Program-made: the position numbers and the translations under genes
Notes under the pieces: model-generated
What the model was told of the DNA's origin: nothing
Database searches by the model: none
The model's input: only the letters and a program-made list of their open reading frames with translations
Shown: piece after piece, positions 11,801 through 21,800 of the stretch
How positions within the stretch are numbered: the stretch's first letter is position 1
Layout of the letters: every line of letters starts with the position of its first letter
Source of the DNA: Asterias amurensis
Taxonomy: Eukaryota; Echinodermata; Asteroidea; Forcipulatida; Asteriidae
Assembly (NCBI RefSeq): GCF_032118995.1
Contig: NC_092657.1
Span: 2,911,891 to 2,975,890, forward strand
Reading direction: 5' to 3'
DNA: 64,000 bases

Positions 11801-14528
11801 GTCCAACTCATGTTTATTCATAGTATAAATTATGCTTATTAACTGGTATAAAAGGCTATGAATATTGATGTCTGCTGAATAGTGTTGATCCATAAACTAC
11901 AGCCAGGCTGTGCCAAAATAAGGGAATCAATGTGTGGTAAAGAGGTTTTCAACTAGTGGTTTAATCCCAACAGGTCCTGGTTCTTGATAATTTTACCAAG
12001 ACGAAGTCGAGGTAAATTATCAAGAACCAGGCCTCGGCAGGTTTAAACTACGCAATAGTTGAAAACCGATTCAACACACTTTGATTCCCATTCATAAAAT
12101 ACCTTTTCGGTCAAAAAACATCAACACTTTTGGTCAAAAAGTAAAATAAATGCAAAAATTATAATTGTTCAATGATTTCTTTCAACACAACACAATGGTA
12201 AGGCCCTCTGCCGCCCTTGGGTAAACAACTCCTTATAAGGGAATGCTGTGCGCGTCTTTCGTATCGCGTGATGTGGCACAACTGGTTTAAAATACATGTA
12301 CTTCATCAAGCGAAACCTGCGAAAGTGACGCGGATTTCCCTGCTCGTGTACATTGAGGTCTAGAATACTTTGAGGCAATTGCCTCTAAGCCCCTGACCCC
12401 TGCCTTGGTGCCCCTGGCCCTGACCCCTGCCTTGATGCCCCTGCCTTGTTGGGTCTTTAACAAGTAACACATGATACCGATGGCTTTACATCCCATCCAA
12501 AGGACGAAGCAATTTGGTTAAATGTCTTAGCAACTATTAAAAGTGTCAAGACTGGGATTCGAACCCATACTCTGCTATCAGAGCTTGGGCCCGGTGCTCT
12601 TATCCCCTGGTGCACATGACACACCATAATAACAGTACATGGTTCCACCGAAAACAACGCGCACAACTGGGCATAAAAAGGCAACAAGTGGTGTGATTAA
12701 AAATGAAAACCATGATTGCAACATCTTATTTCAAACTGACTCTAGCCACCAGGCTAGCTCGTGGTCTAGTGGTGGTAAGACATCCTGCTCTAGCGTGGCA
12801 AAGGTTGTGGGTTTGAATCCCACCTGAGTGGTTTGCGGTGTTTTTTTTCGCACAGAACTCGGGAATGTTCCGAGTATACAGTGCTTTATACACATCGGAT
12901 TCGGTGAACGGGTACATACAAAAACTCTAACATAAAACAGAGCAGGAAAGTCTGCCACACGTATTCACTGAGTTATTCAAAAAATAAATTGAAACACTTG
13001 CGCTCAGTAGTCAAGATAAGTACAATAATTATTGCTTTAAAATGTGAGGGAGGAAAGAAATCACAAATTTGAATGGATCCCACGTTCAAACTGCTAAAGA
13101 TTTACAATATCAGCAAACCGAGGAACAATCATTCCGTCTAAAATGGTTAGATCACTAGAGGGCGCACTGGTGACGCTTCTTGCACAAACGCGACGGGACC
13201 GCACGGAGACACGTGCGCCATTATGCACGTGCATTGAATATGAAGTACACGTTGGAGTTTGTGTTTTTTTAATGCTACACGCGATGCTGTTGTGTCAACC
13301 TACAAAATGGCCGCACAAACACACGCTGTGCGATGCCTGTTTTGTCAACTTAGAAAATGGCCGCCTGCGCGCATGCCGGGTCGCGTATATAGGCCAGTGC
13401 GCCCTCTAATCCTTATATATAACTCTATGGGTTAGATTGATAAAAAAAATGATTTACTTGATTGGTACTAAAACTTAACAAAACCAGAAATACTAAACCT
13501 AACAACAGTATACCCTCAGTATACCCTCAACAGTATACCCCCTAAATTGTCAAACTTTAGATTATAAACAAGGCAAACAAAATCAAACCAAAGACCAGAT
13601 TCAGATGTAACTTTCCTCTATTTTCAATCGCAAAAAGACAACAAATTGACTAATAACCAAACACTGGATAAATTGATTTTTTTTTTAAAGAACAGCTGTT
13701 CAAACTTCTCATAAAGACATAATACTCTCATACACAGGTTCCTTGCCTTTTCACAAAATTTTACATCTAAAACAAAAACATACCTACAAATTGCGAAATC
13801 CATAATTAATTTGTTATATTTAAGTTACTACATTAAAGAGGGCAATTGTTAAAACAACTCTTCTATCCACACAGAATCATTATTTTTGAAGAAGTCGTCC
13901 GAAATTTCAAATATTAAAACGTGTTTTGGTCATTCACATTTTTTGAGTGTCATTCAATACACATACATACGACGGCTGCCATCTTGGAATTTACCGTGAC
14001 AATCGGGAAAAAATGCGGTAAAAAGTATCACTTTATGGATGGATTTTTGTCAACTTTGCACAAGGTGTCCGCTTTGATGTTACTGTTAACTGGTGAAAGT
14101 TTGGAGAAAATCGTACGAACAGTTTTTGAGATTGCAGAGTGAATTTGAATATTTGGAGGGTAATTGCCCAATCGATACAAAATATTCCAGATTTTCATTA
14201 AATTAGTCGCAAACGTTGACTGTTTTCAGAAAAACTAATCGGTAAAAGTGCCTGAAAATTTGCATCCTTAGAAAGGAACACTTAAAGTATCCGCAGAGCA
14301 ATTATTAAGGAAATTTGTCAATCAGTTTTGACGAAAAAGGTAAAAACGTAACGAAACACGATGACCAAAACTGTACGAAAACACATCCGCAGCGCGACCG
14401 TTCATAAAACCACCGGAGGTTTTTCGTTGTAAACACGGCATGGTCATCAAGCTAAAATAGTCCCCTACGTTGGGCAGTTGTCATATTTACAAATCACAAA
14501 AATTACACAATAATTCACTTACCGACAT
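8645..14528 (-). CDS. PHF13: PHF13/PHF23-like PHD-finger protein, complete gene (4 exons, 147 aa)
   Basis: Coding exons on the minus strand: 14528-14523, 11156-11070, 9520-9406 and 8880-8645, each bounded by GT-AG and phase-consistent (0, 0, 1). The N-terminus ([20 protein letters not shown], residues 2-21) matches the conserved SPSCKRR...DFNKFC block of vertebrate PHF13. Residues 78-120 form a C4HC3 PHD finger: C78, C80, C92, C95, H100, C103, C117, C120, with W98 at the aromatic-cage position next to FAGRPMIEC. The tail [14 protein letters not shown] is also diagnostic. Vertebrate PHF13 (SPOC1) reads H3K4me3 and acts in chromatin compaction and DNA repair; PHF23 is its paralogue. The reading function here is inferred from conserved residues. 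At 147 aa it is about half the length of human PHF13 because the middle linker is short. It is divergently arranged with the LRR gene at 15686. Which vertebrate paralogue is closer cannot be decided by eye. Confidence 0.9.
9406..9520 (-). CDS. PHF13: PHF13-like exon 3: Ser-rich linker
   Basis: 115 bp, acceptor TTGGTTCAG, donor AAAG|GTAATAC, ending in phase 1. It encodes residues 32-69, including [15 protein letters not shown] and a Ser/Asp run, with no domain. It corresponds in position to the longer disordered linker of vertebrate PHF13. Confidence 0.85.
10050..10162. repeat. MITE family D, partial, in PHF13-like intron 2
   Basis: Starts AGGGCCTAATTTCATAGAGC and carries the family landmark CCATGTCACATGTACAATTT. 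The right end is missing. Confidence 0.65.
11070..11156 (-). CDS. PHF13: PHF13-like exon 2: conserved N-terminal block
   Basis: 87 bp, acceptor TTCTTCAG|CCC, donor GAGAG|GTACGT, phase 0 at both ends. It encodes residues 3-31 ([20 protein letters not shown]). The internal ATG (TMTDF) could serve as the start if exon 1 is not used, but the conserved residues just upstream of it argue that translation begins earlier. Confidence 0.9.
11945..12067. repeat. Hairpin element of about 120 bp in PHF13-like intron 1
   Basis: An inverted repeat with outer arms GGTTTTCAACTAGTGG and CGCAATAGTTGAAAACC and inner arms CCTGGTTCTTGATAATTT and AAATTATCAAGAACCAGG, closed by a short loop around AAGACGAAGTCGAGG. 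It is probably a single-copy MITE in this window. Confidence 0.75.
12480..12610 (-). repeat. tRNA-Leu-like SINE, diverged
   Basis: Minus strand: AGAGCACCGGGCCCAAGCTC, then GTATGGGTTCGAATCCCAGT (perfect B box), followed by the body segment with CCTTTGGATGGGATGTAAAG. Same family as 3060-3215 and the tandem array at 1-590. Confidence 0.7.
12739..12945 (+). repeat. tRNA-derived SINE, third family
   Basis: Box A-like GTGGTCTAGTGGTGG and B box GTGGGTTTGAATCCCACC, followed by a body with ACTCGGGAATGTTCCGAGTA and CAGTGCTTTATACACATCGG. It matches the tandemly arranged units at 27925-28600. Confidence 0.75.
13231..13432. repeat. Repeat with AAAATGGCCGC motifs, copy 1
   Basis: It contains ACACGTTGGAGTTTGTGTTT, two CAAAATGGCCGC/GAAAATGGCCGC motifs and CACACGCTGTGCGATGCCTG. 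A second copy at 49878-50034 matches closely but lacks the segment after the second motif. The motif resembles a YY1-type site. Confidence 0.7.
14523..14528 (-). CDS. PHF13: PHF13-like exon 1 coding end (start codon, Met-Ser)
   Basis: Start proposed because ATG TCG is followed directly by a strong donor (ATGTCG|GTAAGTG) in the phase needed by exon 2, giving Met-Ser-Pro-Ser-Pro-Lys-Lys-Arg, which aligns with the vertebrate N-terminal block. There is an A at position -3. The untranslated part would extend to higher coordinates. An alternative first exon at about 15034 (ATGTCTAGTGAAG) has a good donor but the wrong phase. Confidence 0.6.
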
Positions 14529-15685
14529 CCTAAACTCTCTTCTGTGCTTTTTCGTCGGGACTGGTACTGCAAAAAAGGGAATAAAACCAAATTTAGAACG
14601 CACTACCAACGCTGGAATGGGAGGAAAAGAAAATGTTTTTCTCAGAATTCGAAATGCCGACACAACCACACGGACCATTCAAAATTTCAAAGGCACCGAA
14701 GGACGTTTAAAAAACGATTCGTTGTGGCCCAAATCGCCAATGTTTTTTACATTTACAGAGTATGACAAGTAATGTAGGTGTGAAGAAATGTCATATTCCA
14801 TTTGTCAAAAACATTGTTTTCTGTTAAATTCATGAAACTGCTGTTGGATTGACAAGGATATCGCGAAAAATAAAAATTGACAACCGTCGTGCGTGTGTGA
14901 TAAGACCATCCATGTTGATTGGTTTACCGAAATCACACAGTTTCAATTTTTTCCCATCATGAAAACGCACTGTTTTAAACCAATCTAGATGTTGAAATCT
15001 TTAAAACTCACCTGTAAATACTTCACTAGACATGGCGGTTCATCGGAGCCCAATAGATTGGGGAATTGTCCAGCGAGTTTTCAAGAAAAACGTAGAAATT
15101 TGGAGCGGCTGCGAGACATGAATTCTGTCCGATTCGTAAATTCTCACCGATAAGCTTATGGGATCCTGAGCGGGGGCGTGACCCCAAGCTCATTTACATG
15201 CATAATTAGATTCTGAGGTCACTTTGACGAACTTCCTGGTAACACCCATTCGATTATGGGGGTGACTGTTTTGACAAAATGCGCTTGAATTCCTCTCGTT
15301 AAATTTGTTTTCCTTAAGATTTGTTTACCGATGATTAAGAGGATACAAAATGTGGCAAGAGTAGACATCAGTCGACAGTAGCTTTTCAATTTGTTTCGCA
15401 AAACAGAACAAAAAGCAAAGAAAATCCGTTTGCTTATTAAAATAATTGGTATTGTATTACTACTTACGTTAAGGGTCGTACATATTGTGTTGTTTTTTTG
15501 TTTTGTTTTTCTTGTAACATGAAATAAAAACTTAGAAAACCTAAAATTAATATCTTGTGTCGATAAATTTAAGATATTCAATTACTTATAACCTAACAAA
15601 GAGCATCAAAGACAATTTTTACATACTGATACCGACCGGAGCGTAAGCAGGATTCGAATGATAAAGACACCAATACTCTTTCAAC
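14529..15685. promoter_or_regulatory. Intergenic region between divergent start codons; probable promoters of both genes
   Basis: It holds the 5' ends of the PHF13-like gene (minus) and the LRR membrane gene (plus). A YY1-like AACCGCCATGTC lies on the minus strand near 15027. No TATA box is convincingly placed relative to a known start. Promoter function is inferred only from the layout. Confidence 0.4.
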
Positions 15686-15891
15686 ATGGCGCGAACAGTA
15701 GTCGCTAAACCCACAAACTGCTCCATAAAATGCATGGTGTTTTTCCTCTTTTTAAGCTGTGTCAGCTCACAAAACTGTACCGATCCATTGCTAAGTAAAT
15801 GCACATGCACTGAAAAGCTTTTCTCGTGCATATCAGCTAATTTGACGGAGTTTCCAACAGATGTTCCGCACAAGGATACGATTGTTCATAT
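15686..15891 (+). CDS. LRR membrane gene exon 1: signal peptide and LRRNT
   Basis: It begins at ATG in CTTTCAACATGGCG and ends at donor CATAT|GTAAGT in phase 2. It encodes residues 1-68 plus two bases of Ile69, including the signal peptide and the Cys-rich N-terminal cap. Confidence 0.88.
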
Positions 15892-18800
15892 GTAAGTACG
15901 ATTAGAAGGCAATTTTATGGTAATTGCTCACGATTATATTGACCGTTGATCGGAGCTGAAGCACGGGCGAAATTGACTCGGGCTGCACGCTCGGATTGTG
16001 TCGGGGTCCAGGGTACAGACTTTTGTGTGTAGCTAGTAAACTGTTGGGGTGGGTCGGTAACCAGACAGTCCATTACTGCTTTTCTGTACCTGGGCCCTTT
16101 TCTGTTGGTTGTTATTTCCTGGTTACTGTAAATAGACTGATTTTAATAATATGGCTGTTGAACAGAAAGGGAGGAATTTCGATCATCATGATCATTCTTG
16201 TAAAAGTGGTAGGGTTTTGTTATAATTAGTTGCACGTAATTAGCAAATAATGTTAACATTTTAAACTAAATGAAATATAATTTATTTATTATAATTTAAT
16301 TATAACAACAGAAACTTATATTATAATAAACATGGTTTTAGCCAAGATTTTGTAATTAAAAAAACAAACTATAATAATGTCAAAACTTGCTGGAAATTTT
16401 AAAACTGGGTGGTGTCAAATACTGTTCTCTTTTTTTAGTCTTAGTCATACAATTAGTCCTATTAAATTGTCGTTAATATTTATTTAATACAACAGAAAAA
16501 ACAGGTTGTCAACATTTTAAACAGGGTGTCCAAAAGACACACAGACACCCCTGCTGGGTGACATCATTCATACTTTCTTGTAGTTTGCGATAACGTAACC
16601 CTCCTCCGCCGCTGGGAGGAGGGTTACGTGATTGCAACTAACTTTCTTGTAAGTTTTCTAATATAAAAATACAATTACTTTACCAATGTATTGTAATGCA
16701 AAAAAGGTTCATACATTGGTTTTTATCAATATACATTTTTAAATTGGCAAATTTATCAAAAGAGTGATACAATGAAACTCACTTGGTAAATTTCTGTTGA
16801 ATATTATTAATGTCTACATGTTGAGAAAACAGCAGAACAACAAAAACATGTTTTTATCAAGAATGTTGTCCAGCCAAAATTACATTTAAAAGTTTATATT
16901 GTTGTGACTGGTGCTCCACATAATTTTTGCTTAGCAAAGGATTTTGTCAAGCAGTATTTTCTGCTTTACACAGCATAGGAAATCGGGCTCCATAAAGCAA
17001 GTAAGCACAACATAAACTTCTAAGCACAGAATAATATTGCTTAGCCGAAACAGGTTACCAGCCAAAATTAAGTTTGCATTGTTGTGGGTGGTGCCCCACT
17101 CAATTTTCGCTTAGAAAAGAAATTAATCAAGCAGTATTTTCTGCTTTAAAAAAGCTTTATGAAATTGGGCTAAGCACAAAAACTTGCTTAGCACAGAATA
17201 ATATTGCTTATAGCAGAAACAGACAAGTTTGCATTGTTGTGGCTGGTCCCCACTAAATTTTTGCTTAGTAAAGAAATTAATCAAGCAGTATTTTCTGCTA
17301 AAACAGCTTTATGAAATTGGGCCATGTATGTTTTGAGTACTATAGTACTTGTAGATATTGACTTGTACTTGATAAGCCTACTTTCGGTACACAAGTTGAC
17401 AACTCAATACACACCTAAAATGGTTCTCCCTATTTGTGCAAGCATTGAAATAGTGTACACAAGTGTTTGCATAATTCTTAAAATTTACGTGCGTGGTATG
17501 CAATGCCATGCAATCAATCATACATGTACACTGCATCCCAGGTATACGTTAAAGTCGCGGTAGAATTTCAAAGTCAATTCAATTTAACTCAGTTTCTCCT
17601 GAAGATGAGCAGAGTAATGGAGTACTGTTTGAGTTGAGAGACGAATACCCGTCGACACCACATCGACTCTTCTCAGAGCCTACACTCAGATTCATAAAAA
17701 AGAGATAATTTACACATGGTTTAAACACTTACTAAGTTTACTATTTATTTATAGTTTCTTTCTATCAATTCAACTCAATTCAATTCAGTTCAATTTATTT
17801 ATTTCATCACAGCTTACATTTCAAAGTGACATTTGTTTTCCCTGTCTGCTCTATAAAACACTGTTTGTAAATCAAAGACCAAGGACCAATCAAGACAAGT
17901 TTGGGTATTTTTTTAGCCCATATAAATGTGGAAGTCATGATACATATTTAAGTTTTAGTATTTTGAAGTCTGGTATTTTGGGGGATTTGAGTCTGGTGTA
18001 GTTGTGTTGTAAAGTTTGTCAGTAGTTTTCTGGTAAAAGTCTGGTAAGTTTTGTTGTGAAGTCTGGTAGAGTTTTCTGTAATGTCTGGTTTTGTTTTGTT
18101 GTAAAAAAAAATCTGAAAGATTTTTGTTTTAAGTTCTGAAAGAGTTTTGTTTTAAACTCTGTTAGGCCTAACTAGTTTTGTTTGAAGTCTGCCCTAGTTT
18201 TGTTGGACTATCATAGTTTTGTTTTTAATAAGTCTGTCATAGTTTTGTTGTAAACACTTCTGGCTCTAATGGTTTATATCTGTGATAACAAAACGTTTTC
18301 TTGCAAAAGAGGAAAGCCCCCTATTTCAGTGAAATGTACACCGAGAAAATAGAAGTAGCTGTTGCAAACTGCTTATCAACCAAAATGACCTAGATGGTAT
18401 GCAAAAAATAGTTAATGTCTTGACATTTCAACCCTAGCAGAGTCTTTCTGGAAGGCTAAAAACCTAATATATCAAATATTTTTTTGTTCTGACCACAAAC
18501 ACCCGTTGCTCTCCTTGGTGTTGGGCTTACCACCTAGTAAGGTTACCACCTACATCAGGCCCCCTGACTTCAAAGTCAACCCCTTATAATGCCTTTCACA
18601 CCCCAAGTTGAGAGCCCAGGTAAACGCTTGAAATCCTATTAATATACCCAGCCATTAAACGCAAAGCTTGTATACCAGCTATTTTCTACACCATACAATG
18701 CCCTCTCTTTGTTGGTACCTGACAAGTAATTTTATGGTCCAACGAGCGCAAAGTGGGACCAGGGGTAAAAATACAGAGCCCTTGGGTTGTCTGTGTACAC

Positions 18801-21800
18801 ACTTGCCATTCAGATTCACTTGTAAATGTTATAAAAGCATCGTCGCTGGTTTTTGTTGGGGCTTTCTCTCTTTGCTAGGGACCTTATTTTTTTTTAAAGG
18901 TTGTTATGTGAAGATTCTTTTTTTTTGCTTTTGCTCAAACTGTCCCTCAGGAATTATTTTGAGGTTGAAAAAGGAGTTTGCTAGTCAGTTAAATACAAAA
19001 ATACTGCTCAGTAAAGTAAGCAAACAATACTTTTCTGAGTAGAGCCTCATAAATGCAAATTACTTTTCATCTTAGCAGTACCCTGGAAGTGTTTACAATA
19101 ATATAAGAGTCTATACACTGCATTATGCAGAGTCAGGCCTGTATGCTTCGTTTTTGAAAGGGCAAGGGCACGAAGGCATGTTTTCCTTAGGAAAGGGCAC
19201 CCTATGGGGAAACCATAAATTTCTGCTGTCAGCATTTCAAGGGCACAGAGGCATTTACCAGGGGGCATGGAGGCAATCGCCTTCAAAACCTCCATGAAGT
19301 ATTACTCAGACCTGGATAGTGCACATAAGGAACTTTGGAACTTTACAAAGGGCACCACAGCAATTAAGCACAGGGCCCACGGCAATTGCTGTGTGTTCCG
19401 TCGGTTATTTTGAGGCCTAAACCAATATTAATAAGGTACTTACGGGCGGTTGAACAAAGAGAAACATTTTTTAGACAGGATTCTGATAAAAATATGTAAC
19501 GCCTTTGAGGGTTTACAAGGTGCTGCAGTAAATTCAGCAGCCACTATTAAAAATGAACGCTGGGCCAAACCTCTTTTCTTAAAACGACAAGTGAAGGGGC
19601 ATAACTGGGTTCTTTTAATTGTCTTGCACAACAACCTGAACGTATACAGCTTTGCATCCCATCCAAAGGTCAATGGTTCAAAAGTGTCTTGCTAAGGACG
19701 CAAGTGCCTCTGGTCTTGGCATTCAAGCCCTATCACCCGTTTCCCATTGACTTTTAAGATTTTCTAATGAAAGTGTCCTTTTTGAGATGAAATTGGCCTT
19801 GCCCTCTCTAAGATGAAATGCCAGTTCTGGAATCGGGCTGCTACAATGTACATTGGGCCCTGTTTCCTCAAAATGTTGATCTAGAGTTTTAAACTTTTTC
19901 ACTTTTTAATTTACAGACGCGTGACCAACAATAGTATACCAGTAATTGACATGGACGTCCTATCTGGGTTCACACAGCTTGAAACAATGTAAGTTGTTCC
20001 TCTCAAAGACTGTGTTTACATTATAGCTGTGTATTAATTGAGAGAGTAGGACATGAAGGGACCAGTTTTGGAACCCTTTGTGTGTTTGTATTTTGGGCAT
20101 ATTTTGGCTTTTAATTGCAAGTTGTCGAAGCTCATTTGAAATTTGCATGAGCCAAATATCATATGCCACCCATCAACTTAATTTAAGGGGGAGGGGCGTT
20201 GTCATTGTTCATTTTTCTATGAATTGTTTCTTCGTCTCGATTGACCAATTTTATGTTGTTTTGTTTTCTTGACAGATCTCTGGAAGACAATGGGCTAACT
20301 CGCATTGCAAACCAGAGCTTGCCTTCAAACCTATCAATAGTGTAAGAAATAAAGGGACATAGTTATAAACATTCCAAAGTGGTGCTTGCCCTCAAGTCAC
20401 CTTGATGGACCAGTGGTTGACACAAGTCAATCTCCAAATTCAAGTTCTGGGTACACTTTTAAGGTGCTGCACAAAACTTAGCTAAGTACAACAAAGCTTT
20501 GCTTACCAGAGTAAGGTTACCAGCCAAAATATCATGTCACATATGTACAACTTGCGACTGGTATCCTGCTCAATTTCCTACATTTAAGCGGCTCTGTGAA
20601 ATTGGGTCATGATGGTTTAGTCAGTGGGGTGTGGGGTCAAGTCCTGGTCATGACCCTGGGGTCTTTGAGCGAGATACTTTACTTAGTTGCTTCTCTTCAC
20701 CCAGATGTATAAATGGGTACATGTGATGGTAGCGGTTGATATTGTGTTTGAAAAAGCCTTCAGAGCACCACAGCAGCTCAGGGGTCGATTTCAAAAAGAG
20801 TTAGGACTAGTCCTAACTTAGGACTAGTCCTAGGAGATATTAAAAACGAATGGATTGTCCTAAGATAGGACGAGTTAAGTCGAGATAAGACTAGTCTTAA
20901 CTCTTTGTGAAATCCACCCCTGGGCTGTATACTCACAGGGAGCTGAGAAAGATTACAGGAATGTTATTGGCCCTTTGACCAGAGCTGTAATGTAAGGCGC
21001 ATTGATATTTTTTATTGTACAATATGCTATAAAACTAGTTATGATTTTTATGATAACAACATCGATTTTTTTCTTTTTTTCAGCATTCTTAATAATAACC
21101 CAATAATCTGTGATGACAGATTATTGTGGCTCACAAATGTTCCTGAAGTTGTTGGGTCATGTGACTCAAAAGTGCAAATAGCAACATTCTTAGGTAAGTT
21201 TACTATAGTAAACTACACTGAAATATCCTCTGGAAAATATATTTTTGAATATTTCAAGTCTGGGGCATTCAGGGTATATTGGACACTACGAGGCATTTTA
21301 AACCAAGTGCTCTTTTACAGTGACTAGCCAGCAAGACCGGTTATAGGAACATGTTGCCTTGGATCGGTCGAGTTGGTCTTTGAAAAGCGTTTGTAACCGT
21401 TTTTTATAAATGCATATGGTTAGAAAGATGTTGTAAAAGTAGAATACAATGATCCACACAAACATGCCTTCTAAGCTGGACAGTTTCTGCTATCTAGCTA
21501 TTTCATTCCACTTTTAATTGTCATTTTTTTGTTATCATACACTTCTTGTTCAGCGCTTGGAAACCTGGTATTAAACGCTATATAAATGCATGTTTTATGA
21601 TTATTAGTATTCTTATTCGACACGCTATTGAATTATTGACTTTCTCCAGCCGGCATGACATTCTTCTTGGAATACCAAACTCTGATGTCCAATGTTTTAA
21701 GCCCTCAGAAAAAACAGTAAAGTTGTTGATAGCCTGCAAATAAGTCTGTAGTTCACCCTTACATGTATATCTCAGACATTTGTTAGACTTAAAACCAAGT

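Noticed and set aside
12739..12830. Possible functional tRNA gene
   Set aside because: The A and B boxes are good, but the acceptor and anticodon stems do not pair and a SINE body follows. The same applies to the tRNA-like heads at 1-590, 28160 and 31000.
15013..15034. ATGTCTAGTGAAGTATTTACAG with donor GTGAGT as first exon of the PHF13-like gene
   Set aside because: It ends in phase 1 and would shift exon 2 into an immediate stop. It could still be a noncoding or alternative exon.
18668..19042. 124-codon plus-strand frame in LRR gene intron 1
   Set aside because: Cys/Phe-rich translation of T-rich DNA. No splice sites in the phase required by the flanking exons.
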